The notes under the pieces: model-generated
What the model was told of the DNA's origin: nothing
The model's input: the letters and a program-made list of their open reading frames with translations, nothing else
Databases searched by the model: none
Assembly: GCF_046630445.1 (NCBI RefSeq)
Contig: NC_092335.1
Span: 630,600,001 to 630,664,000, forward strand
DNA length: 64,000 nucleotides
Source of the DNA: Rutidosis leptorrhynchoides
Taxonomy: Eukaryota > Streptophyta > Magnoliopsida > Asterales > Asteraceae
Reading direction: 5' to 3'
Shown: piece by piece, positions 22,630 through 32,202 of the stretch
Numbering within the stretch: the first letter of the stretch is position 1
Layout: each line of letters starts with the position of its first letter
Made by a program: the position numbers and the translations under genes

Positions 22630-23808
22630 CTCAGCTGCGTTCGGGAATTTGTTTTACGTAACCATATGTTTTCAATTAAATTATTTTCAAGAGCCCAAAC
22701 AGTTATACTTTAATCATTATTAATTAGACTAATTTAAAAACTCGCATAATTTGAAAACTTTTGTCAGTTAATATTAAATATGGGTAGAAGGTTTAAAAAC
22801 TTTTTGTAAGGATAAAATAAAGAAAGTTAAGAAAGAAAGATTGTAAAAAAAGGTTTAGGGAAGAATTATAAAATAAAAAAGTATGAGTCTTTAAAAATAT
22901 CAAATGGAGTGAAGAGGAAGGGTTAGAAAAATGATAGTAAAGGGTAATAGTTGAGAAGAGAAAGAAGAAGAAAAAAATAAAAAAATGTTGCTAGGAATCG
23001 ATCCCAAGCCACGTGAGTTGTACACTTCATGCCATACCACATGACCAATGTTGCGTTTGGTCTATTGCTAGTTATTAATTATTTATAGGTTTAAAAAGTG
23101 GTATTAGGAAAAGACAAAATGCAAAGATGGAGGGTTGTATTTGAAAAAATTGCATTTAAGTTTTAAATGAATAGTTCTTTTTTTTTGTCCTTTTGTGTTT
23201 TCCAAATGAATATATATATATATATATAGTTGAAGAAATTGCATTTAAGTTTCAAATGAATAGTTCATTTTTTTGTCCTTTTGTGTTTTCCAAATGAATA
23301 TATGTATAATATAGTAATTTACTAATAACTTACGGAGTAAGTAATTAGAGCCTACGTCAAGATCCATTTATGCATTTTTTTTCTTGTTTGTAAAATATTC
23401 TAACAGAAAATAAATAATACGTAGTAAATTATTTTGAATAAATCCCACTAGTTAATACTCCGTACTTATTATAGAAATCTTAGGTCATGTTTGTTTTTCA
23501 CTTAATTGACTTAATACAATGAAACTTAATATAAAAAACTATTAAATGGTGTTTGTTTTTTACTAAATATATAAGACACGTCTTAATTAAAAAATCAAAA
23601 GATTTGTGAATTTCCATTTAAGTCTTCAATTTTTAATAACTAATATTTTAACTACCCACTTGTAAAGTTAATTTTGTAAATTTAATTATTCAGACATTTC
23701 TTTAGCAAAAAAAAAATTAATAATTATTTATTCTTCAATTAATTTTTTCAGACGTCATATATATATTCAGACAAAAGAACTTAATAAGAAAAAGAAAAAA
23801 AAAACAAG
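22630..23808. other. AT-rich intergenic stretch
   Basis: No coding sequence recognised. On the minus strand 22985-23060 has a tRNA-like layout (A-box-like 'tggtatggcatga', B-box-like 'gggatcgattcc') and may be a SINE head. A segment of about 80 bp ('gaagaaattgcatttaagtt...tgaatatat') is duplicated at about 23135-23215 and 23230-23300. Confidence 0.45.
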
Positions 23809-23952
23809 AGGTTGAGGGTATTTAGCCTAGTGGTATCGTTGTAGCCCTCTAACCAAGAGGTTGAGGGTTAAAGTCCCATTTGGGACATATTCGGGGTTGT
23901 AAATATTCGTGTTAATGGTGTGTGTGAGTTTGTCTTTCAAAAAAAAAAAAAT
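23809..23952 (+). mobile_element. tRNA-derived SINE
   Basis: A-box-like TAGCCTAGTGGTA (23823-23835) and B-box-like GGGTTAAAGTCCC (23865-23877) have tRNA-like spacing, and a poly(A) tail ends the element at about 23940-23952. Target duplication not resolved. Confidence 0.6.
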
Positions 23953-23971
23953 TTACGGGGCCTTAATCTTA

Positions 23972-24372
23972 GGGTGCGTTTGTTTGCCTCTTAATGGAAT
24001 GGTTCAGTGCTGAATGCTGAACCATTCAGCATTCAGTGCGTTTGTTTCCGACTTCTGAATGACATATGGTGCTGAATGGTTCAGAATTCAGTGCTGAATC
24101 ATTCAGAGATGAAACACTCTCTTAACCATTAAAAGCCTAAATTTTCTGTAATTTTCACCCCAATCCTATCCTGAACACTTAACTAAGAAGTATATTGAAT
24201 ATTTTATTCATGTTGCACTTTGATAAGGTAAATTTACTCAGTTTATATCGTTTATTCTAAATGATTATTAAACAGCTTATTTCCATTCAGAACAAACTTT
24301 ATTCAGAGGCTTTTAATCATTCAGTTTCTGAACCATTCAACGCTAAATCATTCAGTTTTATCAAACTCACCC
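23972..24372. mobile_element. Tourist-like MITE (401 bp)
   Basis: The ends GGGTGCGTTTG and (reverse complement) GGGTGAGTTTG match at 10 of 11 positions, flanked by TTA at 23969-23971 and 24373-24375. The interior repeats CATTCAG/CTGAATG motifs. It lies 370 bp upstream of the kinase start codon. Confidence 0.75.
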
Positions 24373-24375
24373 TTA

Positions 24376-24741
24376 ATCTTAATACAAATTAAAAAATATC
24401 ATTATCATTCATAAATCATCTACCTCACGTCCTCACCGAATGTTATACACGTCATCAACTGCAAAAAAAAAAAAAAAAAAAAAGGAAAAAAAAAAACTAA
24501 TTTAACGACTAAATATCAATTTGCCACCCCCAAAGAATCACATTCACTTATGTAAGCGTAAGCCCACACGTCTTATTCACAAATTTCAAACATATCAAAA
24601 CCACCATTCATCGTCTCCCACAACTTCTGTCACAAACCACCACCTGTTCATCAATCCATCTTCACATGCACTCATGATCACACCATTTTCAAACAATTCA
24701 AACCCAAATTCATCAATTCCATTTCAACCCCACCTCACAAA
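24376..24741 (+). promoter_or_regulatory. Upstream region of the inositol kinase gene
   Basis: The only sequence between the MITE and the start codon, so it must hold the leader and core promoter. It contains a poly(A) run (about 24461-24500) followed by a C/A-rich probable 5' leader. No clear TATA box is seen. Confidence 0.4.
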
Positions 24742-26981
24742 ATGGGTCAAAACCCAAACCCAAAAGGTTTAATCATCGGTAATTACTGTCACGACATCTT
24801 AATCAAAGACAACCTCGTACTCGCCCAAACCCTCGGCGGCGCCGTCTCTTTCATCTCCGCCGTCCTCCACGGCCTCACCATCTCCGCCGATTACATCTCA
24901 AAAGTGGGCCCAGATTTCATTTACAACGACACTGTTAATAATCACACCCCAATTGTATCCCAATCAGGTAAAACAACGGTTTTTGAAGCTTACTTTTTAT
25001 CCGATGATCCGTCGGTGATCCGACGGGAGGATCGGGTACTTAAACGGGTTGAATCATGCGACCCGATTAACGTATCCGATTTACCGGATGAAAAGGTGTA
25101 TGATTTCGGTATGGCAGTTGGGATTGCAGGGGAAGTAATCCCTGAAACCCTAGAAAAATTGTTGGATATTTGTAATGTTGTGTTTGTAGATATACAATCG
25201 TTGATTCGAGTTTTCGATGAGACGAATGGAACAGTAAAACATGTGGGATTAAAACAAAGTGGGTTTTATCATTTGGTTCATCGAATCGGGTTTTTGAAAG
25301 CTTCTGCTGAAGAAGCACCTTTTATGGATGTTGAAGAAGTTAGGAAATTGTGTTGTGTGGTTGTTACTAGTGGGAAAGATGGGTGTAGTTTGTATTGGAA
25401 AGATGGTGAGATGCAAATCGACCCGTTTTCTACGGTTCAAGTTGACCCGACTGGTGCAGGGGATAGTTTCTTGGCTGGGTTGGTTGCTGGGTTAGTAGAA
25501 GGGCTTGCAATCCCTGATGCTGCTTTGCTTGGGAACTTTTTCGGGTCGTTGACGGTTGGACAGATTGGGTTGCCCGAATTCGATGAAAGGTTAATGCAGG
25601 TTGGTTTTCAGTTTAGTATGTATGATTTTGAAGTTATTATTATATATTACATCTTAAGTTTAGATTAATTAATGTTATGGCAATGGTATAGATTGTGCAT
25701 TATGTTAGATGTCATTTTGTGTATTATACTTTAGTCTCAATCTAATTGTCTAGTATTCCTCTTGGTTGCCCTGAATTTATCGTCCACACTTTTATAAATA
25801 GATAAGAATAAGAATAAGTAGATAAAACTCATTTATACGCTAACATTGAGTTGTAGCTCAACTGGCAGTGGCCTGAGGTCAGGAGTTCGACTCCGCTGGG
25901 CTACAACATTGCAATTAATGTTATCCCCGACCTGTACCATCCACCCAGGTCGCCTTTCGCTTAGTGCGGGTGCAGCGGGGAGGGGGGTTTTACCGGCCAT
26001 GCCCTCGGATTGGTCCGGATTTCCTCCAGGGCAGTAGTTGGGGGCGGGTTATGCAACTACGGGAGATGAACACGTGGGTGGTTTAGTCCCCTGCGTGATC
26101 CCAAACTGATGTCCAAAAAAATCTCACTTATTCGCTTAGTGTATGCGTGTAAGAGAGAATGATAATTAAAAAGTATGTGTAAAACTGTAAAGTAGATAAA
26201 AAGTACAATAACATATCATAATGATTTATAGTATTTCTTAAGTTGCGTATTTTTTGTCTGGTTACAATTAATTTGGACGGAGAGTGTAAATAATATTCCG
26301 TAATTTGTACAATGTAAGGGGTTGTTTGGAATGTTTATCTAAAGTGCGTATCTGCGTAATGAATAAGCAGGTATTAATGTGCTTAATTTCAAGTGTTTAT
26401 TCCTTGTAAGTAAGCAGATTCATAAATAGTGCTTATGAGCAGTTTTAAATAGTGCTTGAATATGCTTGTTTTGTTGTAAATAAGCATTTATAGTTTGTTT
26501 TATGATTTGCTTATATGTTGTAAATAGATTGTTAAAAGTACCTTAGTCTATTGGTATTTAGGGATTTTTTGATGGCTTGGAAGTTAAAATAAGCGGCTTT
26601 TGATTTTATTGTTTTCTGATGCGTAACTGACATATTATAAGTTTTCTCAAGGTAGAAATCGAGCTAGAATGTTTTTTATGCAGATTCATAAATGATAACT
26701 CTTCGATTAACTTTTTCTTGTAGAAAGTGAAGAACGAGATTCACAAGAGGAAAACAGAGTGCAATGGTAACGATGACGATTCAAGATTTACAAAACCAAG
26801 GGGTCATGAACAGTTTATTGCATCACTACAATCTGCCAAATTAACAACAACTCGAACAATTTCTCCTCGTGTAGCTGATCAAGTTCTTGATCCCGATTCC
26901 GGGTACACTCATCACCAGATGTTATTTTTTAAAAAAAGTGTCTATGAAGAACCTATAAAGTCAATAGATGCTAACCCTTGA
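24742..26981 (+). CDS. MIK: myo-Inositol 3-kinase (pfkB family), two exons
   Basis: This cytosolic kinase would phosphorylate myo-inositol with ATP to inositol 3-phosphate, feeding lipid-independent phytate synthesis. Exon 1 is 24742-25599 (286 codons) and exon 2 is 26724-26981 (85 codons plus stop), joined in phase 0 across CAG/GT and TAG, giving 371 residues, about the usual length for plant MIK. Exon 1 has the pfkB N-terminal substrate region (GNYCHDIL 13-20; LGGAVSFISAVL 31-42), a VTSGKDG strand (208-214) and signature 2, DPTGAGDSF (235-243), with catalytic Asp 241. Exon 2 is the poorly conserved basic and disordered tail typical of this subfamily. No frameshift or stop. It is the only intact ordinary host gene in the window. 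Another pfkB sugar kinase is possible, but the tail and N-terminus favour MIK. Confidence 0.88.
25600..26723 (+). other. Intron of the inositol kinase gene
   Basis: Donor CAG|GTTGGT at 25599/25600 and acceptor TTCTTGTAG|AAAG at 26723/26724. Length 1124 bp, largely because a SINE sits inside. A second repeat-like stretch (about 26318-26640, rich in 'taaataagca' motifs, starting GGGGTTGTTTGG) may be a degraded MITE. Confidence 0.85.
25849..26127 (+). mobile_element. tRNA-derived SINE in the kinase intron
   Basis: The head has A-box TAGCTCAACTGG (25854-25865) and B-box GGAGTTCGACTCC (25882-25894), then a GC-rich body (gggaggggggttttaccggcc) and a short A tail (26115-26121). This is the layout of plant Au-like SINEs. 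Same orientation as the gene. Confidence 0.75.
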
Positions 26982-27200
26982 TCCCCAAAAACCCACTTTT
27001 GTCTTTTTGTGTTCTAACTAGAAGTGTATCTATGAATAAGGGACCTTTAATTTGCTTGTAGCATGTATCTTTTTTGTTTGTTAACTCCCATAGTCCCATA
27101 TGTCACACGATACGTACTGCAAATTTCGAAGAAAATTATGCAATAAAAGATATTAAGTCGATTTAATGTTTATAAGCTTTGCTTCTATAATAAATAGCAT
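26982..27200 (+). terminator. 3' UTR and poly(A) signal of the kinase gene
   Basis: An AATAAA hexamer at 27142-27147, about 160 bp after the stop codon, is the best candidate poly(A) signal. Confidence 0.5.
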
Positions 27201-28233
27201 GAATGTCATGTCGAATTGCTTGATGTTCATCGTTCAGGTCATGATTTACATCCCCAAATATGATCATTTTATTTTATATGGACTCCCACATAATTATATT
27301 TCTGTAACTTGTATGTTCTTGTGGTTACTCGTGGGCTTTGGGTATATCACTTTGTATTATCTTGTATGGTCAGTGGTGAAAGCGAACGGAACACAACCAA
27401 ACAAAACCAACCTAGCCTAACAATCTATCTGGGGCGAGTCGAACCACACCAACCCAACGAGACAGCACGGGAAAAAACATACAAGAGACAAATACACCTA
27501 CGCAATTAAACAAAAGGGCTAACCAAATAAAACAACTGACCAACATACCAAATTTTAAAAAAAAAAAAAAAAATTAAAGCGCACCAAACAACAAGGGATA
27601 CTAAGTTTTTCTGCGGCAAGAGAAGCTTCTCTCTCTTTCGAACCCGGCTTGAGAAGCTTTCTTTCCACCTGTTGTTCGAGAAGAAAAGGGATAATTGGGC
27701 GGAGCTCTTAAGAGACAAGGGAGGGCACTCGCTTACCCAAAAGTTGGGATTGCATGTGTAATTTTCTATAGTATTTGAGGGTATATATTAGTTTTATATA
27801 GGTTTTGCCCTCCTAAAAATTGTAAAATTTGTAGTTCTGCACTTCTTTCCGGTGTATTCAATAATTTTCAAAATCAAATCACTTTGATACGGGCAAATCA
27901 CGCGTTTTCCCGCATGCTTATTTGTAGTATTATTTTATTTTTATTTGGTGTTACTAGTATATCAAATTCATAGATACCTTAATAATACCCAATTTGTTCG
28001 TTCTAGTATTGTATGTATGTTCGTATAATCTGTTTGTTTGATTTTTTAGCAATTAAGTTTATATATATAGTTTGTTATAAATTTATATATCTTTGTCCAC
28101 TTTTTTCATTTTTCTGTCTTTTTTTTCCTTAGTCCCGAAGTACTTTTCATAAATAGACTTTGTTTTATATTTGTTGTAGTAGAATATTTTATATTCTTTG
28201 AATTTATGCAATTTTCTAATGGTTTCAGTTCGT
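27201..28233. other. Intergenic stretch without recognised gene
   Basis: AT-rich sequence with homopolymer runs. Short ORFs here have no family resemblance. A CTTTCTCGAACCC-type GC-richer patch at about 27600-27740 is unassigned. Confidence 0.5.
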
Positions 28234-28242
28234 AACAAGATA

Positions 28243-28418
28243 TGTATGGACTCTAATAGGTCACTAGTTCAATCACTGGCAATGCCCAAATCGCTAGTTC
28301 AATTCTCTAGGGGGTTTTCTCAATGTGGTTTTCCTCTAACGCGTGTGTGACAAATGAACATGAAGGTGGTTAATTCTCTTAGGATGATGCCGATATTGTT
28401 CAAAAAAAAAAAAAAAAA
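28243..28418 (+). mobile_element. SINE-like retroposon with target duplication
   Basis: A sequence ending in a poly(A) run of about 18 is flanked by AACAAGATA on both sides (28234-28242 and 28419-28427). A B-box-like 'agttcaattctc' lies at about 28293-28304. Confidence 0.65.
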
Positions 28419-28508
28419 AACAAGATAGGTTTGGAAGCAACTGTGAAAAGGAGGTGAAGGTTTTCGAACCGACTTATAATTTCGTATATAATATAACTAT
28501 GTTGATAT

Positions 28509-28610
28509 TTGTTTGTTTTTGTTATGTTTTAACTTTCGCCCTCCTAAAAATAATTTTCAAGTTTGTTTTTGTTATGTTTTAACTTTCGCCCTCCTAAAAA
28601 TAATTTTCAA
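28509..28610. repeat. 51-bp tandem duplication
   Basis: 'gtttgtttttgttatgtttt' through 'taattttcaa' occurs twice in succession without a change. It is followed by AGTTCCGCCACTG, the end sequence of hAT-type MITEs, so this is probably the right part of a diverged relative of the MITE at 28759. Confidence 0.8.
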
Positions 28611-28628
28611 GTTCCGCCACTGATATAT

Positions 28629-29232
28629 ATATGTTGGGCGATTCAAAAGAAGAAACATTAGTTGACCCGACGTCAAAACCACCATCAATAGATGAACCGG
28701 TCTTCTAACCGACATCAGGACCGTCTTCAACAAACCATGACTTCAACAAACCATGAATCAGTGGCGGAACTTGACCCCGACTCGGGAGGGGGCGAAACTA
28801 ATCGAAGGGGGGTAAACACTAAAAAAAAACCTTATTTTTTCGTAATTTTTTTTTTTTAGTGTAGATTTTTTTTTTACTGAAATCGAGGGGGGATACCCCC
28901 TTTGGTCCCTTAAATGTTCCGCCCCTGCCATGAATAGCATCCTCAAGAGCAAAATCGTCATCTTAATCGCCAAGAAAAAGGTTTCGTCATTGTATGTGGA
29001 TTTCTTATTGGGTTTTTTATTCGATTTACCCACTACGATATCAACTTGCTTTCTCGAGATACTAATAGAAAGAGAACATTTCACTAGATGGTGCCAATTT
29101 TATCTTCGACATGTTTACAACACATCAAGGTCATATGAGATGAGTGCGATAACTTTCTATGGGGGCGCGCATCACTTTGGACGTGCTTTACTTTACCGGC
29201 AGATGCAGGAGTCAAAACGTAATAGCTAGGCA
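28629..29232 (+). other. Unrecognised stretch flanking the MITE, possibly decayed coding DNA
   Basis: With the MITE removed, the sequence around 28640-29230 has near-coding composition, including a 99-codon frame (28930-29229) with a hydrophobic start and an Arg/Tyr-rich end. It is cut on the right by the 29238-41845 insertion. I do not recognise the protein and cannot say that it is a gene. Confidence 0.3.
28759..28927. mobile_element. hAT-type MITE (169 bp)
   Basis: Ends CAGTGGCGGAAC and (reverse complement) CAGGGGCGGAAC with a perfect 8-bp duplication CCATGAAT (28751-28758 and 28928-28935), the hallmark of hAT elements. No coding capacity. Confidence 0.9.
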
Positions 29233-29237
29233 CGTCG

Positions 29238-32165
29238 TGTGATGCCCCGTACAAAACCATCGTGTACGAATCATCAACAACAGGATCATTACAAGGTTAA
29301 GTACTACATGCTGTAATAAAAGAAGTTGCATTAACGATAAAAAAAAATGACGTCATAACCGACGTCAATTGTTTTACACCAACAGTATGTTTCTACGAAA
29401 AGCAAGCATGAATAAATGTATGTGACCCTTAGGTCGTTACAAAACATAGTTTCAAAAGTTTTAAAGTTTGAATGCAAGATAAACAGTTCATGCGGTGATA
29501 ATACTAGAGCAGCGGGTGTCTACGGCAAGACTAGCACGACAGCGGAAGCAAATAACCTTAAGCACCTGAGAAAAACATGCTTAAAAACGTCAACACAAAG
29601 GTTGGTGAGCTATAGTTTAAGTATAACAGTATGTAAGGTAGGCCACGAGATTTCGGTGCTAAAAAGAGCGTTTCAAAACAGTATGATAAAGTATATGTTA
29701 ACCGTGGGCACTTGGTAACTAACTTAACGTTTATACCCCCTGAAAGTACACTTGACAAGTGTGTATGTTTACGAAGTATTAAACACTCGTTAAATGCTAG
29801 CGCTACTAGCCCGAGTGGGGATGTCAAACCCTATGGATCCATATCTAAGATTCGCGTTCACGGTTCAAAAACCAATGATTAAACGTTACCGAGCTAAAGG
29901 GAATGTTTATGCCGTTGTATAACCCACACATATATAAGTTTAAGTACTCATGCCTAGTATGTAAAACATAAAATCCGCATGTATTCTCAGTTCCCAAAAT
30001 AAGTTAAAGTAAAAAGGGAATGCTATAACTCACAATGATAAAGTAGCGGTAAAGTATGACTCGGAAAGTAAGCAAGTAATGAAGGTTGTCCAAACGGGTC
30101 CTCAACCTAAGTCAAATAGTACTAAGTCAGTAAATCGTCTGAATAGGTTTAAAAGTATGTAAATAAGGTCTTAAGGGTCATCATCATTCATCATCAAACA
30201 AAAGGCGTAAAGTAAGTTTCGTTTATGAAAGTAGTTTAAAACAAAGGCTGACTTCGATCAGTCACTACGGCCTCTACCCTTACTGAATTAAGGTGAGACT
30301 AGTGGCCATGGCTCTGTATATGAGTCCTTTAAGTGTGGTAAAATTTACAGAAACGAACTCGTCTTCATTTGACCGTGGCGACGGTCTAAGTGCGAGTAGG
30401 TCAGAAATTTCTGCACAACGTTAAAGGACATAGTGACGATCGGAGGGCCATAATTCCTAAACCGTAACTCGAATTAAGACGAGTCCTATATGAAAAGTTA
30501 TCTACTCGAACAGAGCTATTTGAAAATCATAATCACAACAGCCCAGGTCTTACTGATCAGACCCAGAATACAGAAAACAGACAGGTCAGTAGGTTCCAGT
30601 GGTTCTTGGTGTTCGATGCTTATCACGGTTCTCATCCTTGATGCATGTAGCTTCAAGTGTACAACTCTTTGATGTGTTTGCATAATTTTCACCAAGGTTT
30701 GACCATCATAACCCAAGTGCAAGTCTAAGACATGAAGCACAACTCACTTAAGAGTTGTATGAAGTTTGATGAACCAAAGTTACATCAAAGTCTTAGATCT
30801 AACACATACATGAACTTTAAAACTAATAATAAGTTACAAACTTGAAAGTGAACTTATGAAATCAAGATCTTAAGTTGTAGAACATAGTTCTTAGTTAGAT
30901 TTTGAAGATCCAAGACTCAAAAGTCTAGATCTAACATAAGTGTACCAAGTTATAATTAAAGAAACTTACTTACATGTTCTTGAACCTTTAAAATTAACTT
31001 TAGTTCAAGATTAATGAGATTAAAGTTAACTAGTAACATTTGACCAATAACAACCAACAAACATGAAATTAAAGTGCATAAAATGAAGACATAAACTAAG
31101 TAAACAAGTAACTAGTTCATTGTTGTTCATACTTTAAAGATTCAAACCAAAGTTTGATCTTTAAGAAAGTAAACTTTAAAGTTTGCTTCATGAACTTCAA
31201 GTATGAGTTACAACACATGAACTTCCTTTCTTTAAACAAGTATTAAGTGGAGATCATAAACTAGAGAGTTTATGTCTTGTATGTTCTTGTTATGACAAGA
31301 TAGATGAAGAATCAAACTAACAAGTTTGCTTCTTAGAAGATCATAAGTAAATAACAATAACAACTAGTAACTACATGTATTTAAACATTAAGCAAGAACA
31401 AGTAAACAACAACAAACAATGATGATGATTAAGGGTGTGTAATTCGGTTTTTGTAAGAAAAGAAGAAGAGAAAAGAAGTTCCATTTACTTACAAGAAAGA
31501 AAGAAACCTTGAGAGAAAAGAGAGTAAAAAATGAAAGCAAGTAAAAGTGTGTGTGAAGTGTATGAAGTTTACAAGAGTACAAGCACATAAGTCTTCAAAA
31601 TTTGAAAGTAAAAACCCACTCCCCAAAGGCCTAAACCTTCGGCCAGCAGCAGAAAAAAGAGGGGAGGGAGAAGTTTGTTGGTCACTAGCATGTAAAACTC
31701 TTTAAAGTTGGTTATTAGATGGTTGCATGCATGGGGATAACAAGTAACTAGCTAGTAACAAGATTCTTAATGAAATAAACTAACTAGTTGCAACCCAAAT
31801 GATACTTACATGTGAGTATGGGCTTAAGAGTCCATGAAAGAAGTAGGGTGGGCTCTTTAAGTCCATGTACAAAAATAAAGCCCAAGTTTGTAAGTAATTA
31901 ACAAGTAATCCAATAAAAGCCCATGTAATTAACTAATAGCCTTAGTTAATTAAAATGATTAATAAATCTTAATCATGAATGTAAATAATATCTGAAAATA
32001 TTATTCGTGTAAGTCTCGGGTGTCACAAAGACGTTTCGGGCAATTAAAGTCAAGTACGTTTAGTCATGGCAACATGTAAATGTAATAACATACATTTGTT
32101 TAATCACACGTATTAATAATAATAATTATTAATAAATAAACGTTGAAAAATCCAGGGTCGTTACA
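29238..32165 (-). repeat. 3' LTR of the 29-42 kb element
   Basis: Runs TGTGATGCCCCG...TCGTTACA. It differs from the right LTR by scattered substitutions and a few small indels, so the insertion is moderately young. Short ORFs inside are repeated in both LTRs and are not genes. Confidence 0.93.
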
Positions 32166-32178
32166 TTACCCACCTGTT
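32166..32178 (-). other. Polypurine tract of the 29-42 kb element
   Basis: AACAGGTGGGTAA on the minus strand, directly before the 3' LTR. Confidence 0.7.
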
Positions 32179-32183
32179 AAAGA

Positions 32184-32202
32184 AAATTTCGTCCCGAAAT
32201 TT
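32184..32202 (-). other. Conserved hairpin next to the polypurine tract
   Basis: AAATTTCGGGACGAAATTT (minus strand) forms a perfect 8-bp stem with a 3-nt loop. The pol stop codon TAA (32203-32201) overlaps its first bases. The same hairpin stands in the same place at 48401-48419 and 61836-61854. Confidence 0.75.

Noticed and set aside
24521..24772. 83-codon plus ORF just upstream of the kinase
   Set aside because: It lies in the C/A-rich leader in another frame, overlaps the kinase start, and shows no family resemblance.
25849..25910. Possible functional tRNA gene
   Set aside because: The A- and B-boxes are present, but the stretch continues into a SINE body with an A tail and does not fold as a standard cloverleaf by eye.
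26318..26640. Complete MITE in the kinase intron
   Set aside because: Only a left-end-like GGGGTTGTTTGG was found; no matching right end or target duplication.
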